Below, one piece after another: positions 35,942 through 44,995 of a DNA stretch of 64,000 bases. Below the pieces are notes generated by a model, which saw only the letters and a list, made by a program, of their open reading frames with translations, was not told where the DNA came from and did no database searches. The position numbers were made by a program, and so were the translations under genes. This DNA comes from Arthrobacter sp. FB24. Its GTDB lineage: Bacteria > Actinomycetota > Actinomycetes > Actinomycetales > Micrococcaceae. Numbering within the stretch: position 1 is the stretch's first letter; each line of letters starts with the position of its first letter. The stretch is from NCBI RefSeq assembly GCF_000196235.1, contig NC_008541.1, positions 372,001 to 436,000 of the forward strand, written 5' to 3'.

Positions 35942-38665
35942 GTGAACCAGGCCAACACTCCGGACGCGTCGGCGGACGGGCTGGTGCTGAACCTGGCGAA
36001 CATCGACGCCGGAATGTTGCTACGGGTGGGCGGCAAAGCCGCCAACCTGGGCGAAACCACTCGCGCCGGGTTGCCCGTGCCGCCGGGCTTCTGCCTGACC
36101 ACTGACGCCTACCGGCGGGCGGTGGGTCCGGCAGGGCTCGAAGACGTGCACGGCGCGCTGGCCGCCACCGGACCCCATGAGCTGGCGGCCCTGGCCGGGC
36201 TGGCCGCCCGGGCACGGGAGCTCATCCTGCGCGCGGACATTCCGCCGGAGATTGCCAGTGCGGTCCGGAAGTCCTATGCCGCGATGGGGACGGACGTTCC
36301 GGTGGCCGTGAGGTCTTCGGCGACGGCCGAGGACCTGCCCTTCGCGAGCTTCGCCGGGCAACAGGACACGTACCTGAATGTGGTGGGCGCCGACGCTGTC
36401 CTTTCGGCGGTCCGGCAGTGCTGGGCGTCGCTCTGGACGGACAGGGCGGTGGCCTACCGGGCCACACACGGGATTAACCCGTCAACAGTGGCGCTCGCGG
36501 TGGTGGTCCAGCGCATGGTGGCTGCCACCGTGGCGGGCGTCCTGTTCACCGCGAACCCGGTGACGGGACGGCGCCATGAGGCAGTTATCGATGCCAGTCC
36601 CGGGCTGGGCGAGGCGGTGGTTTCCGGAGCGGTGAATCCGGACCACTTCGTGGTGGACTCGGCCACCAGCGAGATCCTGCTACGGCAGCCCGGGGATAAG
36701 GGAATCGCCATCAGGCCGCTTCACGGAGGCGGCACCGAGCGGATCATTCTGGCACCGGATTCCGCTCCTTCCCTCAGTGATGCCCAGCTTCGGGAACTGT
36801 CCGCGCTGGGCGCCCGGGCGGAACGGCACTACGAGGCGCCGCAGGACATCGAATGGGCCGTCGACGCCGCGGACAAGCTCTGGCTGGTGCAGTCCCGGCC
36901 CATCACCACGCTGTATCCGCTGCCGGACGCCCGTCCCGACCTGCCGGAGCCGGAGGGAACACGCGTCTTTCTGTGCTTCAGCCTCGCCCAGGGGCTGACA
37001 CGCCCCCTCACCCCGATGGGGTTGGCCGGTTTCCGGCTGATCGCGTCCTCCGTCGCCCGTGCGGCCGGCTTCGACGTGCCCGAGCCGCGCAACGGTCCTG
37101 CACCCTACCGGCAGGCAGGGCAGCGGCTTTTCGTTGACCTCACGCCGGTGGTCCGCAGCAGCGCGGGACGCGTCATCGTGCCCCGCGTCTTCGACATCAT
37201 GGAGGCCAGGTCCGCCACGGTGCTCCGCAGGCTGTTCGCCGACCCGCAGTTTTCGGTGACCATCAGGTCCCCGTGGCGGCTCCTCCGGCACGTGTTGCCG
37301 GTGGCGGCCAGGGCGAAGGTCCCGGAGTCGCTGCTCCGGGCGCTGCTTCGGCCGGAAGCGGCCCTCCGCCGCGTGGACGCCTTCGGCGCACGGCACCGGG
37401 CTGCCCTCGTGGTTCCGGCCACCGCCACGCCGGCGGAACGGCTGAACCATGCCGAACGTATCCTCAGCGAGGGGCTCTTCCCCATCGTCCCGGCAGTGCT
37501 GCCACTGCCGGCCCTGGGCTTCGCGCTCCTGGCGGTAGCCGGGAAGCTGGCCGGACAGAGCGGGGAGTCCGGTGCGTTGCAGGCCGTTCTCCGCGGGCTC
37601 CCCAACAACGTGACCACGGAAATGGACCTGGCCCTGTGGCAGCTTGCCACGGACATCCGCGCCCACCCCGGGGCGGCCGCGATCTTCGAGGAGGCCTCCC
37701 CGCCTGAGCTGGCGCGGCGGTACAGCGACGGCGGGCTTCCCGCCGTCGTGCAGTCCGGGCTGGCGGGCTTCCTGGGACGGTACGGCCACCGGGCCGTCGC
37801 GGAGATCGACCTCGGTATGCCGCGCTGGTCCGACGACCCCGCGCACATCCTCGGAGTCCTGGCGAACTACCTCAAACTCGACGATCCTGCACTGGCGCCG
37901 GACCGTCAGTTTGCCAAGGCCGCCCGCGAGGCGGATGCCCAGATGGAGCGGCTGGTGGCAGTTGCGGGGAGCAAGGGGGGCCCGGCGGGAAGGCTGCGCG
38001 CCCGGATGGTGCAGGGCGCGCTGAAGCGGACCCGGCTGTTTGCCGGGCTGCGCGAACTGCCGAAGTACCACATTGTCGAAGGCCTGGCTTCGGTCCGGAA
38101 GCAGCTCATGGCCGTGGGGGCGGAGCTCGCCGCGTCCGGCAGCATCGCCGACGCCGACGACATCTTCTTCCTCAACTTTGCCGAAGCGCACCGGGGCCTG
38201 GCCGGGGCGTCGCTACGGGAGGCCGTGGCGGAACGCCGCGAGGCCTACGACGCCGAACTCTCCCGCCGCCGCATTCCCCGGGTGCTGCTTTCGGACGGAA
38301 CGGAACCCGAGGCGCTGCAGGTTGCGGCGACGGGTGCCCAGGACGGTTTCCTGTCCGGCACGCCGGCATCGGCGGGAACCGTCACTGCCAAGGCTCGCGT
38401 CATCCTGGATCCGCAGGGCGCCGCACTGGAGCCCGGAGAAATCCTGGTGGCACCGTCAACCGATCCCGGGTGGACGCCGTTGTTCCTCACGGCCGGCGGA
38501 CTCGTCATGGAAATGGGCGGCCCCAACTCCCACGGCGCGGTGGTGGCCCGGGAGTACGGAATTCCCGCCGTCGTTGGCGTCCCGGACGCCACCTCCACTA
38601 TCAGCACCGGCCAGGTGATAACGCTCGACGGCGGGGCCGGCACCGTCGCGCCGGCTGCGGGCTGA
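35942..38665 (+). CDS. PEP synthase/rifampicin phosphotransferase-like enzyme
   Basis: 907 residues, GTG start with CAGGAGG upstream. Residues ~20-320 form the ATP-grasp (PPDK_N) domain: GGKAANLGETTRAGLPVPPG, AVRSSATAEDLPFASFAGQQ and QDIEWAVDAADKLWLVQSRP. Residues ~815-900 form the swivelling phosphohistidine domain with MGGPNSHGAVVAREYGIPAV, where His864 is the probable phosphorylated residue. The PEP/pyruvate TIM-barrel of true PEP synthase is absent, as in rifampicin phosphotransferases. No rifampicin-associated element was seen upstream, so the acceptor substrate stays open. Confidence 0.78.
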   Translation: MNQANTPDASADGLVLNLANIDAGMLLRVGGKAANLGETTRAGLPVPPGFCLTTDAYRRAVGPAGLEDVHGALAATGPHELAALAGLAARARELILRADIPPEIASAVRKSYAAMGTDVPVAVRSSATAEDLPFASFAGQQDTYLNVVGADAVLSAVRQCWASLWTDRAVAYRATHGINPSTVALAVVVQRMVAATVAGVLFTANPVTGRRHEAVIDASPGLGEAVVSGAVNPDHFVVDSATSEILLRQPGDKGIAIRPLHGGGTERIILAPDSAPSLSDAQLRELSALGARAERHYEAPQDIEWAVDAADKLWLVQSRPITTLYPLPDARPDLPEPEGTRVFLCFSLAQGLTRPLTPMGLAGFRLIASSVARAAGFDVPEPRNGPAPYRQAGQRLFVDLTPVVRSSAGRVIVPRVFDIMEARSATVLRRLFADPQFSVTIRSPWRLLRHVLPVAARAKVPESLLRALLRPEAALRRVDAFGARHRAALVVPATATPAERLNHAERILSEGLFPIVPAVLPLPALGFALLAVAGKLAGQSGESGALQAVLRGLPNNVTTEMDLALWQLATDIRAHPGAAAIFEEASPPELARRYSDGGLPAVVQSGLAGFLGRYGHRAVAEIDLGMPRWSDDPAHILGVLANYLKLDDPALAPDRQFAKAAREADAQMERLVAVAGSKGGPAGRLRARMVQGALKRTRLFAGLRELPKYHIVEGLASVRKQLMAVGAELAASGSIADADDIFFLNFAEAHRGLAGASLREAVAERREAYDAELSRRRIPRVLLSDGTEPEALQVAATGAQDGFLSGTPASAGTVTAKARVILDPQGAALEPGEILVAPSTDPGWTPLFLTAGGLVMEMGGPNSHGAVVAREYGIPAVVGVPDATSTISTGQVITLDGGAGTVAPAAG

Positions 38666-38771
38666 GCGTCCCCGCGTCACGGCAGGACGGGCGATGTCCC
38701 GAGGGGGTGTACCGGGCGGGTCCGGAGCGTACTCTGGAATCAATAAGCTGCGATGTTGGAGCGGAGTTGTC

Positions 38772-39926
38772 ATGACCAGAAAGTGGCTGCGGTGGATGCC
38801 TGCCGCCGCCGTGCCCGCCGTTATTGCCGCCGCTGCGCTGGCCGGGTCCCTTCCCGCAAGCGCAGGCGACCCCCTGCCCGCCAAAACGACGGAAGAAGTC
38901 CTGGCGATGGTGGCGCACCACGCTGCTCCGTCCCTCTCCGGGACCCTGGAGCAGACCTCCCAGATCGGCCTACCGGAACTGCCCAAGACCGGGCCGTCCG
39001 CCGGCAGTGGCGCCGCCTCGGCCCTGGAACTCCTGAGCGGCCCGCACACCGCGCGGGTCTTCATGGACGGACCTAGCAACGTCCGGGTCCAGGTGCTGGA
39101 CCGCCTCGCTGAACGCAATGCCGTGCGCAGCGGAGACCAGGTGTGGCTGTACAGCTCCAAGGACAACACCGCCACCCACCTGACCCTCCCCACCGATGCC
39201 GGCAAGCACAACGATTTCAGCCAGTTCAAGCACCCGGGTTCCGGCACCGACGGTGTGATGCCGACGCCGGAGGACCTGGCGGCACGGCTGCTTGCCGCCG
39301 CTGATCCCACGACTGAAATTGCTGTGCTTCCGGAGGTCACCGTTGCGGGCCGGGCGGCATACAACCTGATGATCACGCCTCGGACCGAAGGTACCCTGAT
39401 CGGTTCGATTGCCATCGCCGTTGACGGCCAGAGCGGCCTGCCGCTCAGCGTCGAACTGAAGGCCCGCGGCCAGGAAGAACCCGCGTTCAAGCTGGCGTTC
39501 ACCACCTTGTCGCTCCAGGCGCCGGACGCCTCGCTGTTCGCCTTCAGCCCGCCGCCGGGCGCCACCGTCAAGGAAATCGAAGTGCCGGCCCATGGCACGG
39601 AGAGCTGGCCCGGACACGCCAAGGAAGGCGGCGCGGTTCCCGATGCGGCAGTTCCCGGCTCCAGGGATCCGGGCACCGGACACCCGCGGCCCACAGTGAC
39701 CGGTACCGGCTGGGAGAGCGTGGTTGAATTCCCCGCCAGCCCGGGGTCGGCGGAAGCCGGGGCGATGGTGTCCAGCGATCCGCTGCTTCAGCAGGCGGCT
39801 GTTGCGGTGCCGGGCGGGCGGCTGTTCAGCACCGCCGTCGTGAATGTGCTGCTGACCGATGACGGGCGCGTCTTTGTCGGGTCTGTTCCCGCGGAACGCC
39901 TGCTGACCGCTGCCGCCGCGAGGTGA
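38772..39926 (+). CDS. secreted LolA-like protein
   Basis: 384 residues from the ATG at 38772 with TTGGAGCGGAG upstream. A signal peptide (WMPAAAVPAVIAAAALAGSL, cut near PASAG) is followed by a domain resembling LolA/LppX-type lipoprotein carriers and DUF2092: VWLYSSKDNTATHLTLP, VAGRAAYNLMITPRTEGTLI and AIAVDGQSGLPLSVELKA. No lipobox Cys is seen. Its stop overlaps the start of an ABC ATPase gene (GTGA), so it is made together with an exporter. A role as an extracytoplasmic carrier or sensor for that exporter is likely. Confidence 0.7.
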   Translation: MTRKWLRWMPAAAVPAVIAAAALAGSLPASAGDPLPAKTTEEVLAMVAHHAAPSLSGTLEQTSQIGLPELPKTGPSAGSGAASALELLSGPHTARVFMDGPSNVRVQVLDRLAERNAVRSGDQVWLYSSKDNTATHLTLPTDAGKHNDFSQFKHPGSGTDGVMPTPEDLAARLLAAADPTTEIAVLPEVTVAGRAAYNLMITPRTEGTLIGSIAIAVDGQSGLPLSVELKARGQEEPAFKLAFTTLSLQAPDASLFAFSPPPGATVKEIEVPAHGTESWPGHAKEGGAVPDAAVPGSRDPGTGHPRPTVTGTGWESVVEFPASPGSAEAGAMVSSDPLLQQAAVAVPGGRLFSTAVVNVLLTDDGRVFVGSVPAERLLTAAAAR

Positions 39927-40891
39927 CAGCCGCAGGCCGGGGCGTGGAACTGGCCATAGAGACGCGCGGCCTCAGCAAAAGATTCGGCCATCAGTTGGCC
40001 GTGGACGGTGTGAACCTGGCCGTCCCGAAGGGGTCCGTGTTTGGTTTCCTGGGACCGAACGGCTCCGGCAAGACCACCACCATCCGCATGATGCTGGGCC
40101 TAGCGGCAGCCACGGAAGGCTCAGTCAGTGTGCTGGGGCTCGCCATGCCGGACCGCTTCCACGAGGTCCTGCCGCGCGTGGGCGCCCTGGTGGAAGGGCC
40201 TGCGTTCTACCCGTTTCTTTCCGGGGCGGCCAATCTTCGGCGCCTCGATGCTGCAGACCCCTATGCCGCAACCTCAACGCGGCGTGCCCGGGTGGAGGCC
40301 GCGCTGGAACGCGTGGGCCTGACGCACGCGGCCGGGAAGAAGGTCCGCGCGTATTCGCTCGGCATGAAACAGCGCCTGGGCATCGCCAACGCGCTCCTCT
40401 CGCCCCGGGAACTGCTGGTGCTCGACGAGCCCACCAACGGGCTGGATCCGCAGGGAACCCGGGAAGTGCGCTCCCTGGTTCGTTCCCTCGCGGCGGACGG
40501 TGCCACGGTTTTCGTCTCCAGCCACCTGCTGGCCGAAGTGGAGCAGATCTGCACCCACGCGGCGGTCATGAGTGCGGGGCGGCTGGTGGCGCAGGGAACG
40601 CTCGCTGAACTGCGCGACGCGGGCAAGACGCGGATCCGCCTGCTCACGCCCGACGCCGGCCTGGCCGAGGGTGTGTTCGCGACGCTGGGAATGTCCCCGG
40701 CAGGCGGTCGGAGCAATGGAGCGCTGGTTTACGGCGACGGCGGGAAGTCAGGGGAGGTCGTGGAGCCTGAGGCCGTGGTAGCCGCCCTTGTGGCTGCGGG
40801 GGTGCGGGTGCGCGGCTTCGCTGTGGAACAGGGCAGCTTGGAAGACCGCTTTGTGGCGCTGACGGGGGAGGGGTTCGACATTGCCCAATAG
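39923..40891 (+). CDS. ABC transporter ATP-binding protein
   Basis: 322 residues, GTG start overlapping the LolA-like gene. Walker A is GPNGSGKTTT, the signature is YSLGMKQRLGIANALL, and Walker B is LLVLDEPTNGLDP, followed by the switch His in SSHLL. This is the type of the multidrug/antibiotic exporter ATPases (DrrA/CcmA-like). The last ~80 residues are the usual extension of this group. The gene overlaps the permease gene by 11 bases. Confidence 0.9.
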   Translation: MTAAGRGVELAIETRGLSKRFGHQLAVDGVNLAVPKGSVFGFLGPNGSGKTTTIRMMLGLAAATEGSVSVLGLAMPDRFHEVLPRVGALVEGPAFYPFLSGAANLRRLDAADPYAATSTRRARVEAALERVGLTHAAGKKVRAYSLGMKQRLGIANALLSPRELLVLDEPTNGLDPQGTREVRSLVRSLAADGATVFVSSHLLAEVEQICTHAAVMSAGRLVAQGTLAELRDAGKTRIRLLTPDAGLAEGVFATLGMSPAGGRSNGALVYGDGGKSGEVVEPEAVVAALVAAGVRVRGFAVEQGSLEDRFVALTGEGFDIAQ

Positions 40892-41771
40892 AGATGCGGC
40901 CGCAGGCGCCGTGACCGCCAGCGATACGGCCCTTGGGCCGGCACCGGCCAAGGCGTCCTCCGGATGGCCGTTGCTTGCCTCTGAACTGAGTGTACTTTTC
41001 CGCCGGCGCCGGACCTGGGCCATGCTGTTGGCGCTTGCGGCCGTGCCTGTGCTGATGGCCGTCGCCGTCCGGGTCTCCTCGGCTGTCCCGCCAGGCCGCG
41101 GGCCTGCCTTCCTGGACAGGATCAGCCAGAACGGGCTGTTCGTGGGGGTGACGGCGCTGCTGGTGTGTGTGCCGCTTTTCCTGCCGCTGACGGTGGGCGT
41201 GGTGGCCGGGGACACGATCGCGGGCGAGGCGGGCCTGGGGACATTGCGTTATCTCCTCGTGGCGCCGGCCGGACGCGTGCGTTTGCTGCTGGTCAAGTAT
41301 GCGGGCACTGCTGCGTTCTGCATCGTGGCCCCGTTGGTGGTGGCGCTGACCGGCGCGGGCATTGGAGCTGCGCTGTTTCCGGTGGGACCGGTGACGCTGC
41401 TGTCGGGCGACGTGATCACCGCCCAGGAGGCTGTCCTGCGCCTGGCCCTCGTAGCCGCCTACCTGACGGTGTCCCTGCTGGGGTTGTCCGCCGTCGGGCT
41501 CTTCCTGTCCACCCTGACGGATGTCCCGGTGGGCGCCATGGCGGCCACCATCGTGGCGTCCGTGGTGTCCCAGGTAATGGGCGAGCTGCCCCAGCTGGAG
41601 TGGCTGCACCCCTGGTTGTTCAGCCACTACTGGTTCGGTTTTGCAGACCTGTTGCGACAGCCCATTGCGTGGGATTCCTTTGCAGGGAACGCGTTGCTGC
41701 AGGCCGGCTACATCGCAGTCTTCGGGGCACTCGCCTACGGCCGGTTCATCACGAAGGACGTTCTGTCCTAG
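40881..41771 (+). CDS. ABC transporter permease
   Basis: 296 residues from the TTG at 40881, which lies inside the end of the ATPase gene; no in-frame ATG with a better signal was found. After ~30 hydrophilic residues come six membrane segments, starting RTWAMLLALAAVPVLMAVAV, and GLGTLRYLLVAPAGRVRLLL between segments 2 and 3, typical of ABC-2 type permeases. Together with the ATPase and LolA-like protein it forms a three-gene export system. The substrate is unknown. Confidence 0.85.
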   Translation: MPNRDAAAGAVTASDTALGPAPAKASSGWPLLASELSVLFRRRRTWAMLLALAAVPVLMAVAVRVSSAVPPGRGPAFLDRISQNGLFVGVTALLVCVPLFLPLTVGVVAGDTIAGEAGLGTLRYLLVAPAGRVRLLLVKYAGTAAFCIVAPLVVALTGAGIGAALFPVGPVTLLSGDVITAQEAVLRLALVAAYLTVSLLGLSAVGLFLSTLTDVPVGAMAATIVASVVSQVMGELPQLEWLHPWLFSHYWFGFADLLRQPIAWDSFAGNALLQAGYIAVFGALAYGRFITKDVLS

Positions 41772-41773
41772 CC

Positions 41774-41807
41774 CCGGAGCGTCCGATCCTCACGGAGGCG
41801 GCTCCGG
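41774..41807. terminator. hairpin between convergent genes
   Basis: CCGGAGC (41774-41780) and GCTCCGG (41801-41807) flank a 20-base loop, right after the permease stop and just before the stop of the minus-strand NlpC/P60 gene. A short stem with no T-run; weak candidate. Confidence 0.35.
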
Positions 41808-41818
41808 TGCCGGCAGTC

Positions 41819-43261
41819 CTAGTACCTGGCCACGGTGGGATGGAGCTGCATGCCAGCCATCCAGGCCAGGTCCGTCACCGTGATGCCATCCTCCGGGTTG
41901 AGGGCCTGGACCACGCGGCCACCGCCAAGGTAGATCCCCACATGATAGAAATCGGGGGCCGATCCCCAGACCAGGAGGTCACCGGGCAGCGCCTGGGAGA
42001 GGGGCACGTGCACGGGTGCCTGGGCGTACTGCTGGGCCGCCGTGCGCGGAAGGTATTTGCCGGCAGCGGCGAACGCGTTCTGCACCAGCCCGGAACAGTC
42101 GAACCCGAGCGGGCCGGAGCCGCCGTACTTGTAGAAATACGGTGATCCCACCTTGCTGAGTGCCACCGAGATGGCGGTCTGGTTGGAGCCGCCGGGGGAC
42201 GGGGCAGGGACGGGGGCTGGTGCCGGCGCGGGGACCACCGGCGCGGGGGTGACTGGCTCGGGTGCTGCGGGTGCGGGCGCAGGAGCCGGCGGTGCAGGAG
42301 GAGCTGGTGCTGGCGGTGCCGGATTCGCAGGCGCAGGGGCAGCAGGTGCCGGCGGCGCCGGGGCGGGTGCTGCGGGTGCGGCCGGGGCCGGTGCGGCGGG
42401 CCTGGTCTGTGCAGCGGAGTCCTGCGTCGCAGCCTGGGCGGCCGCGGCGGCGGTGACGGCAGCCAGCCGTTCCTGGGCGCGCTGGCGGTCCAGGGCATCG
42501 ACCCGGGCGGATTCGAGTGCCACCGTAGTGTTCTTGAGGTTTGCCAGCTGGTCAACCAGCACGGTCCGCTGGGCCTTCGCCTCGGACACGGCCTTCGCCT
42601 GGGCGGCGTTGGCGCGTTCGGCTTCAACCTTGCGGTCCTCCGCCGTTCTGGCCGCGTCATCTGCGGCGCGGTTGGCGTCGTCCGCCGCGGCGGTCAGGGA
42701 CTTGGCCGCCGAAGCGGCGTTTTCGGCCGCCTCAAATGCCCGGCTGCGGCTTGCGGAGATGGCTTCCAGTGTGGCGGCCTGCTTCAACACTTCGCCGTTA
42801 CCGCTGACAAATGTGCTCAGCGCCGGATTGAGTCCGCCGTTGCGGTACAGGTCCCCGGCCAGCTGTCCTACCTGCTTGCGGGTTTTTGCCTGTTCAGCCT
42901 CGGCGGAGGCTGCCCTCGCTGAGGCGAGCGTGGCTGAATCCCGGCGGATCGCCAAGGTGACCAGGGCATCGCCGTAGGCATTGTTGGCCTGCATGGCGGC
43001 GGCAAAGCTTGCTTCCTGGGCGGCGGCCGCGTCCGCCAGGATGCGGTCGATTCTGGTGACCTGGTCCGCCGTCGCGCTTTCGCTGGCTTTGGCTGCCGCG
43101 ATCTCTTCGGGAGAGGGGATTTCCGGTGAGGCCGGAACGCTCAGGGCGGCCACTGCGGTCCGCGGAAGTGGCGCAGCCCCGGCCGGCAGGGCGAGGGATC
43201 CGAGGAGTACGACGGCGGTGCACAGCACAGCCGCTTTGCGGCCGGATCCGGTCAAACCCAT
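41819..43261 (-). CDS. secreted NlpC/P60 peptidoglycan hydrolase
   Basis: 480 residues from the ATG at 43261 (a TTG five codons upstream is less likely). Signal peptide: KAAVLCTAVVLLGSLALPAG. Residues ~50-265 are Ala-rich coiled coil, residues ~270-360 a Pro/Ala linker, and the last ~110 residues the NlpC/P60 domain: GFDCSGLVQNAF with Cys389, a GDLLVWGS region and FYHVGIYLGGG with the catalytic His. The family cuts D-Glu-DAP bonds; the coiled coil often keeps the enzyme inactive until bound by a partner (as in RipA/RipC). Similar to actinobacterial cell-separation enzymes. Confidence 0.88.
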   Translation of the reverse strand: MGLTGSGRKAAVLCTAVVLLGSLALPAGAAPLPRTAVAALSVPASPEIPSPEEIAAAKASESATADQVTRIDRILADAAAAQEASFAAAMQANNAYGDALVTLAIRRDSATLASARAASAEAEQAKTRKQVGQLAGDLYRNGGLNPALSTFVSGNGEVLKQAATLEAISASRSRAFEAAENAASAAKSLTAAADDANRAADDAARTAEDRKVEAERANAAQAKAVSEAKAQRTVLVDQLANLKNTTVALESARVDALDRQRAQERLAAVTAAAAAQAATQDSAAQTRPAAPAPAAPAAPAPAPPAPAAPAPANPAPPAPAPPAPPAPAPAPAAPEPVTPAPVVPAPAPAPVPAPSPGGSNQTAISVALSKVGSPYFYKYGGSGPLGFDCSGLVQNAFAAAGKYLPRTAAQQYAQAPVHVPLSQALPGDLLVWGSAPDFYHVGIYLGGGRVVQALNPEDGITVTDLAWMAGMQLHPTVARY

Positions 43262-43616
43262 CAAGTAACCTCGCAACAGTCAGGCTGGAGTGAGCGAGGA
43301 GATTGAATTTTTCACCGGTGATTGTCACAAGTAAATGCCCCGCTGCGGAGACCCAGCACACCCGAGGCTACGTGGCTAGCTGCAACTTTGGCAACACTAG
43401 TCACATCAATAACATAAACAACAACAATGTCATTTCGTCACATTATGCGGCGGCGTGTCGGGGAAACGGACTTAGTAAAGGGGATTTAACAGGTAGCCGA
43501 CACGCTAGCGGCAGGGTGAAGGCCGGCGGGGCGCCCGCGTATGCCGCCCCGTTCACCGACGTCCGCCCCGGAGACGCCTTCCATCGCGAAGTGAGCTCCT
43601 CCGTGGGCGCTACCGC
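43262..43616. other. 355-base intergenic region with promoter and coding vestige
   Basis: The stretch 43380-43450 is clearly AT-rich (ACATCAATAACATAAACAAC) and probably holds the promoter of the NlpC/P60 gene. I looked for a c-di-AMP riboswitch, common in front of such genes, and could not recognise one. At about 43538-43587 the plus strand reads AYAAPFTDVRPGDAFHREV, which resembles the start of an S-layer homology repeat but continues into unrelated sequence. No complete gene is present. Confidence 0.45.
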
Positions 43617-44543
43617 TCAGGCGTGCTGGTGGGACTCGTGCTCGGAGTGGCTCTCGGGCTCCAGCTGGAAGGTGCAGTGTTCGGTGTCGAAGTGTGAGCC
43701 CAGGCAGGTGGCGAGCTTGTCCAGCACCTGGTCCGCCCCGCGTGCGCTGAGAACGGCGTCCTCCACCACCACGTGCGCCGAGAAGACGGGCACGCCGGAG
43801 GTGATGGTCCAGATGTGGATATCGTGCACGGACACCACGCCGTGCACGGACAGGATGTGCTCGCGGATCATTTGGACCTCGACGCCCTTGGGGGTGGCCT
43901 CGAGCAGCACGTCCACCACATCGCGGAGCAAGTGCCACGCCCGGGGAAGGATCATCACGGCGATGACCATGGAGGCAATGGTGTCCGCCGCCTGGAAGCC
44001 GGTCACCATGATCACCACGGCAGCGGCAATGACGGCGAACGATCCCAGCAGGTCCCCGAGCACCTCAAGGTAGGCACCCCGCACATTGAGGCTCTCTTTC
44101 TGGGCGCTACGCAGGATCAGCAAGGACACCAGGTTGGCCACGGCGCCCAGGACAGCGGCGTAGAGCATCACGTCGGTCTGGACTTCGGGAGCCGAGCCGA
44201 TCCGCCGGACGGCTTCGGTGAAGATCAGCACGGAAATGACAATCAGCACCAGCGCGTTGGCCAGGGCGGCGAGGACCTCGGCGCGCTGGTAGCCATAGGT
44301 CCGCTGGTCGCTCGCGGGCCGGGTGGCAATCCATGCGGCCAGCAGGGCGATGAACACGCCGGCGGCGTCGGACAGCATGTGGCCGGCGTCGGCGAGCAGG
44401 GCCAGGGAACCGGAAATGACGGCGCCAATGATCTGGATCAGGACCACTGCCAGGGTGATGCCGAGGACTGCGATCAGGCGCTTGCGGTGCTTGCCCGTGC
44501 CAGTGGCAGAGATGCCGTGAGCGTGGCTGTGGTCGTGTCCCAT
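43617..44543 (-). CDS. cation diffusion facilitator (CDF) metal exporter
   Basis: 308 residues. The His-rich N-terminus (MGHDHSHAHG) and His-rich C-terminus (SHSEHESHQHA) suggest zinc or a similar metal. Six membrane segments are visible, with the metal site in segment 2 (LADAGHMLSDAAGVFIALLA, HxxxD) and its partner in segment 5. The cytoplasmic domain begins after DVVDVLLEATPKGVEVQMIR. CDF proteins exchange Zn2+/Co2+/Cd2+ for protons. It starts 14 bases after the metallopeptidase gene, so they are probably transcribed together. Confidence 0.9.
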   Translation of the reverse strand: MGHDHSHAHGISATGTGKHRKRLIAVLGITLAVVLIQIIGAVISGSLALLADAGHMLSDAAGVFIALLAAWIATRPASDQRTYGYQRAEVLAALANALVLIVISVLIFTEAVRRIGSAPEVQTDVMLYAAVLGAVANLVSLLILRSAQKESLNVRGAYLEVLGDLLGSFAVIAAAVVIMVTGFQAADTIASMVIAVMILPRAWHLLRDVVDVLLEATPKGVEVQMIREHILSVHGVVSVHDIHIWTITSGVPVFSAHVVVEDAVLSARGADQVLDKLATCLGSHFDTEHCTFQLEPESHSEHESHQHA

Positions 44544-44557
44544 GCCTACAAGGCTAG

Positions 44558-44986
44558 CTAGTCCCAGCCGAGTTCGTGCAGCCGTTCGTCGCTGATGCCG
44601 AAGTGGTGGGCAATCTCATGCGTCACGGTGACCGCCACTTCCTGGATCACTTCTTCCCGGGAGGAGCAGATTTCCAGGATGGGCTGGCGGTAGATGGTGA
44701 TCCGGTCCGGCAGCGACCCCGCTCCCCACCAGGCGTCACGCTCGGTGAGCGGAACGCCTTCGTATAGCCCCAGCAGTACCGTCTCCGGGTCCTCGCCGGG
44801 CTGCGGGACGTAGTCGTCCTCGATGAACACGGCTACGTTGTCCATGGCCTTGGCCACCTCCGGCGGGATGCGCTCCAGGGCGTCGCTGACGGCCGACTCG
44901 AAATCCGCCCCGGTCATGGGGAACGGTGCGTCGTTGTCCGTCCCGTCCGGGACGATCGGCAGGCCGGGCGGCAGGTTGGCGGGCAT
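44558..44986 (-). CDS. zincin-like metallopeptidase family protein
   Basis: 142 residues. Near the C-terminus the motif VTHEIAHHFGISDERLHELG holds HExxH (His123, Glu124, His127) and a third ligand, as in the small minimal metalloprotease-like family common in actinobacteria. The ATG at 44986 is used; an internal ATG at 44917 (MTGADFESAV) matches the usual start of the family better and may be the real one. Function unproven. Same strand as the CDF and DMT transporter genes. Confidence 0.8.
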   Translation of the reverse strand: MPANLPPGLPIVPDGTDNDAPFPMTGADFESAVSDALERIPPEVAKAMDNVAVFIEDDYVPQPGEDPETVLLGLYEGVPLTERDAWWGAGSLPDRITIYRQPILEICSSREEVIQEVAVTVTHEIAHHFGISDERLHELGWD

Positions 44987-44995
44987 ACCAAGACT

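Noticed and set aside
42180..42420. Repetitive GC-rich stretch as a CRISPR or minisatellite
   Set aside because: It encodes the Pro/Ala linker of the NlpC/P60 protein; no regular spacer structure.
43262..43500. c-di-AMP (ydaO-type) riboswitch before the NlpC/P60 gene
   Set aside because: Expected from other actinobacteria, but I could not find its conserved sequence blocks on the minus strand.
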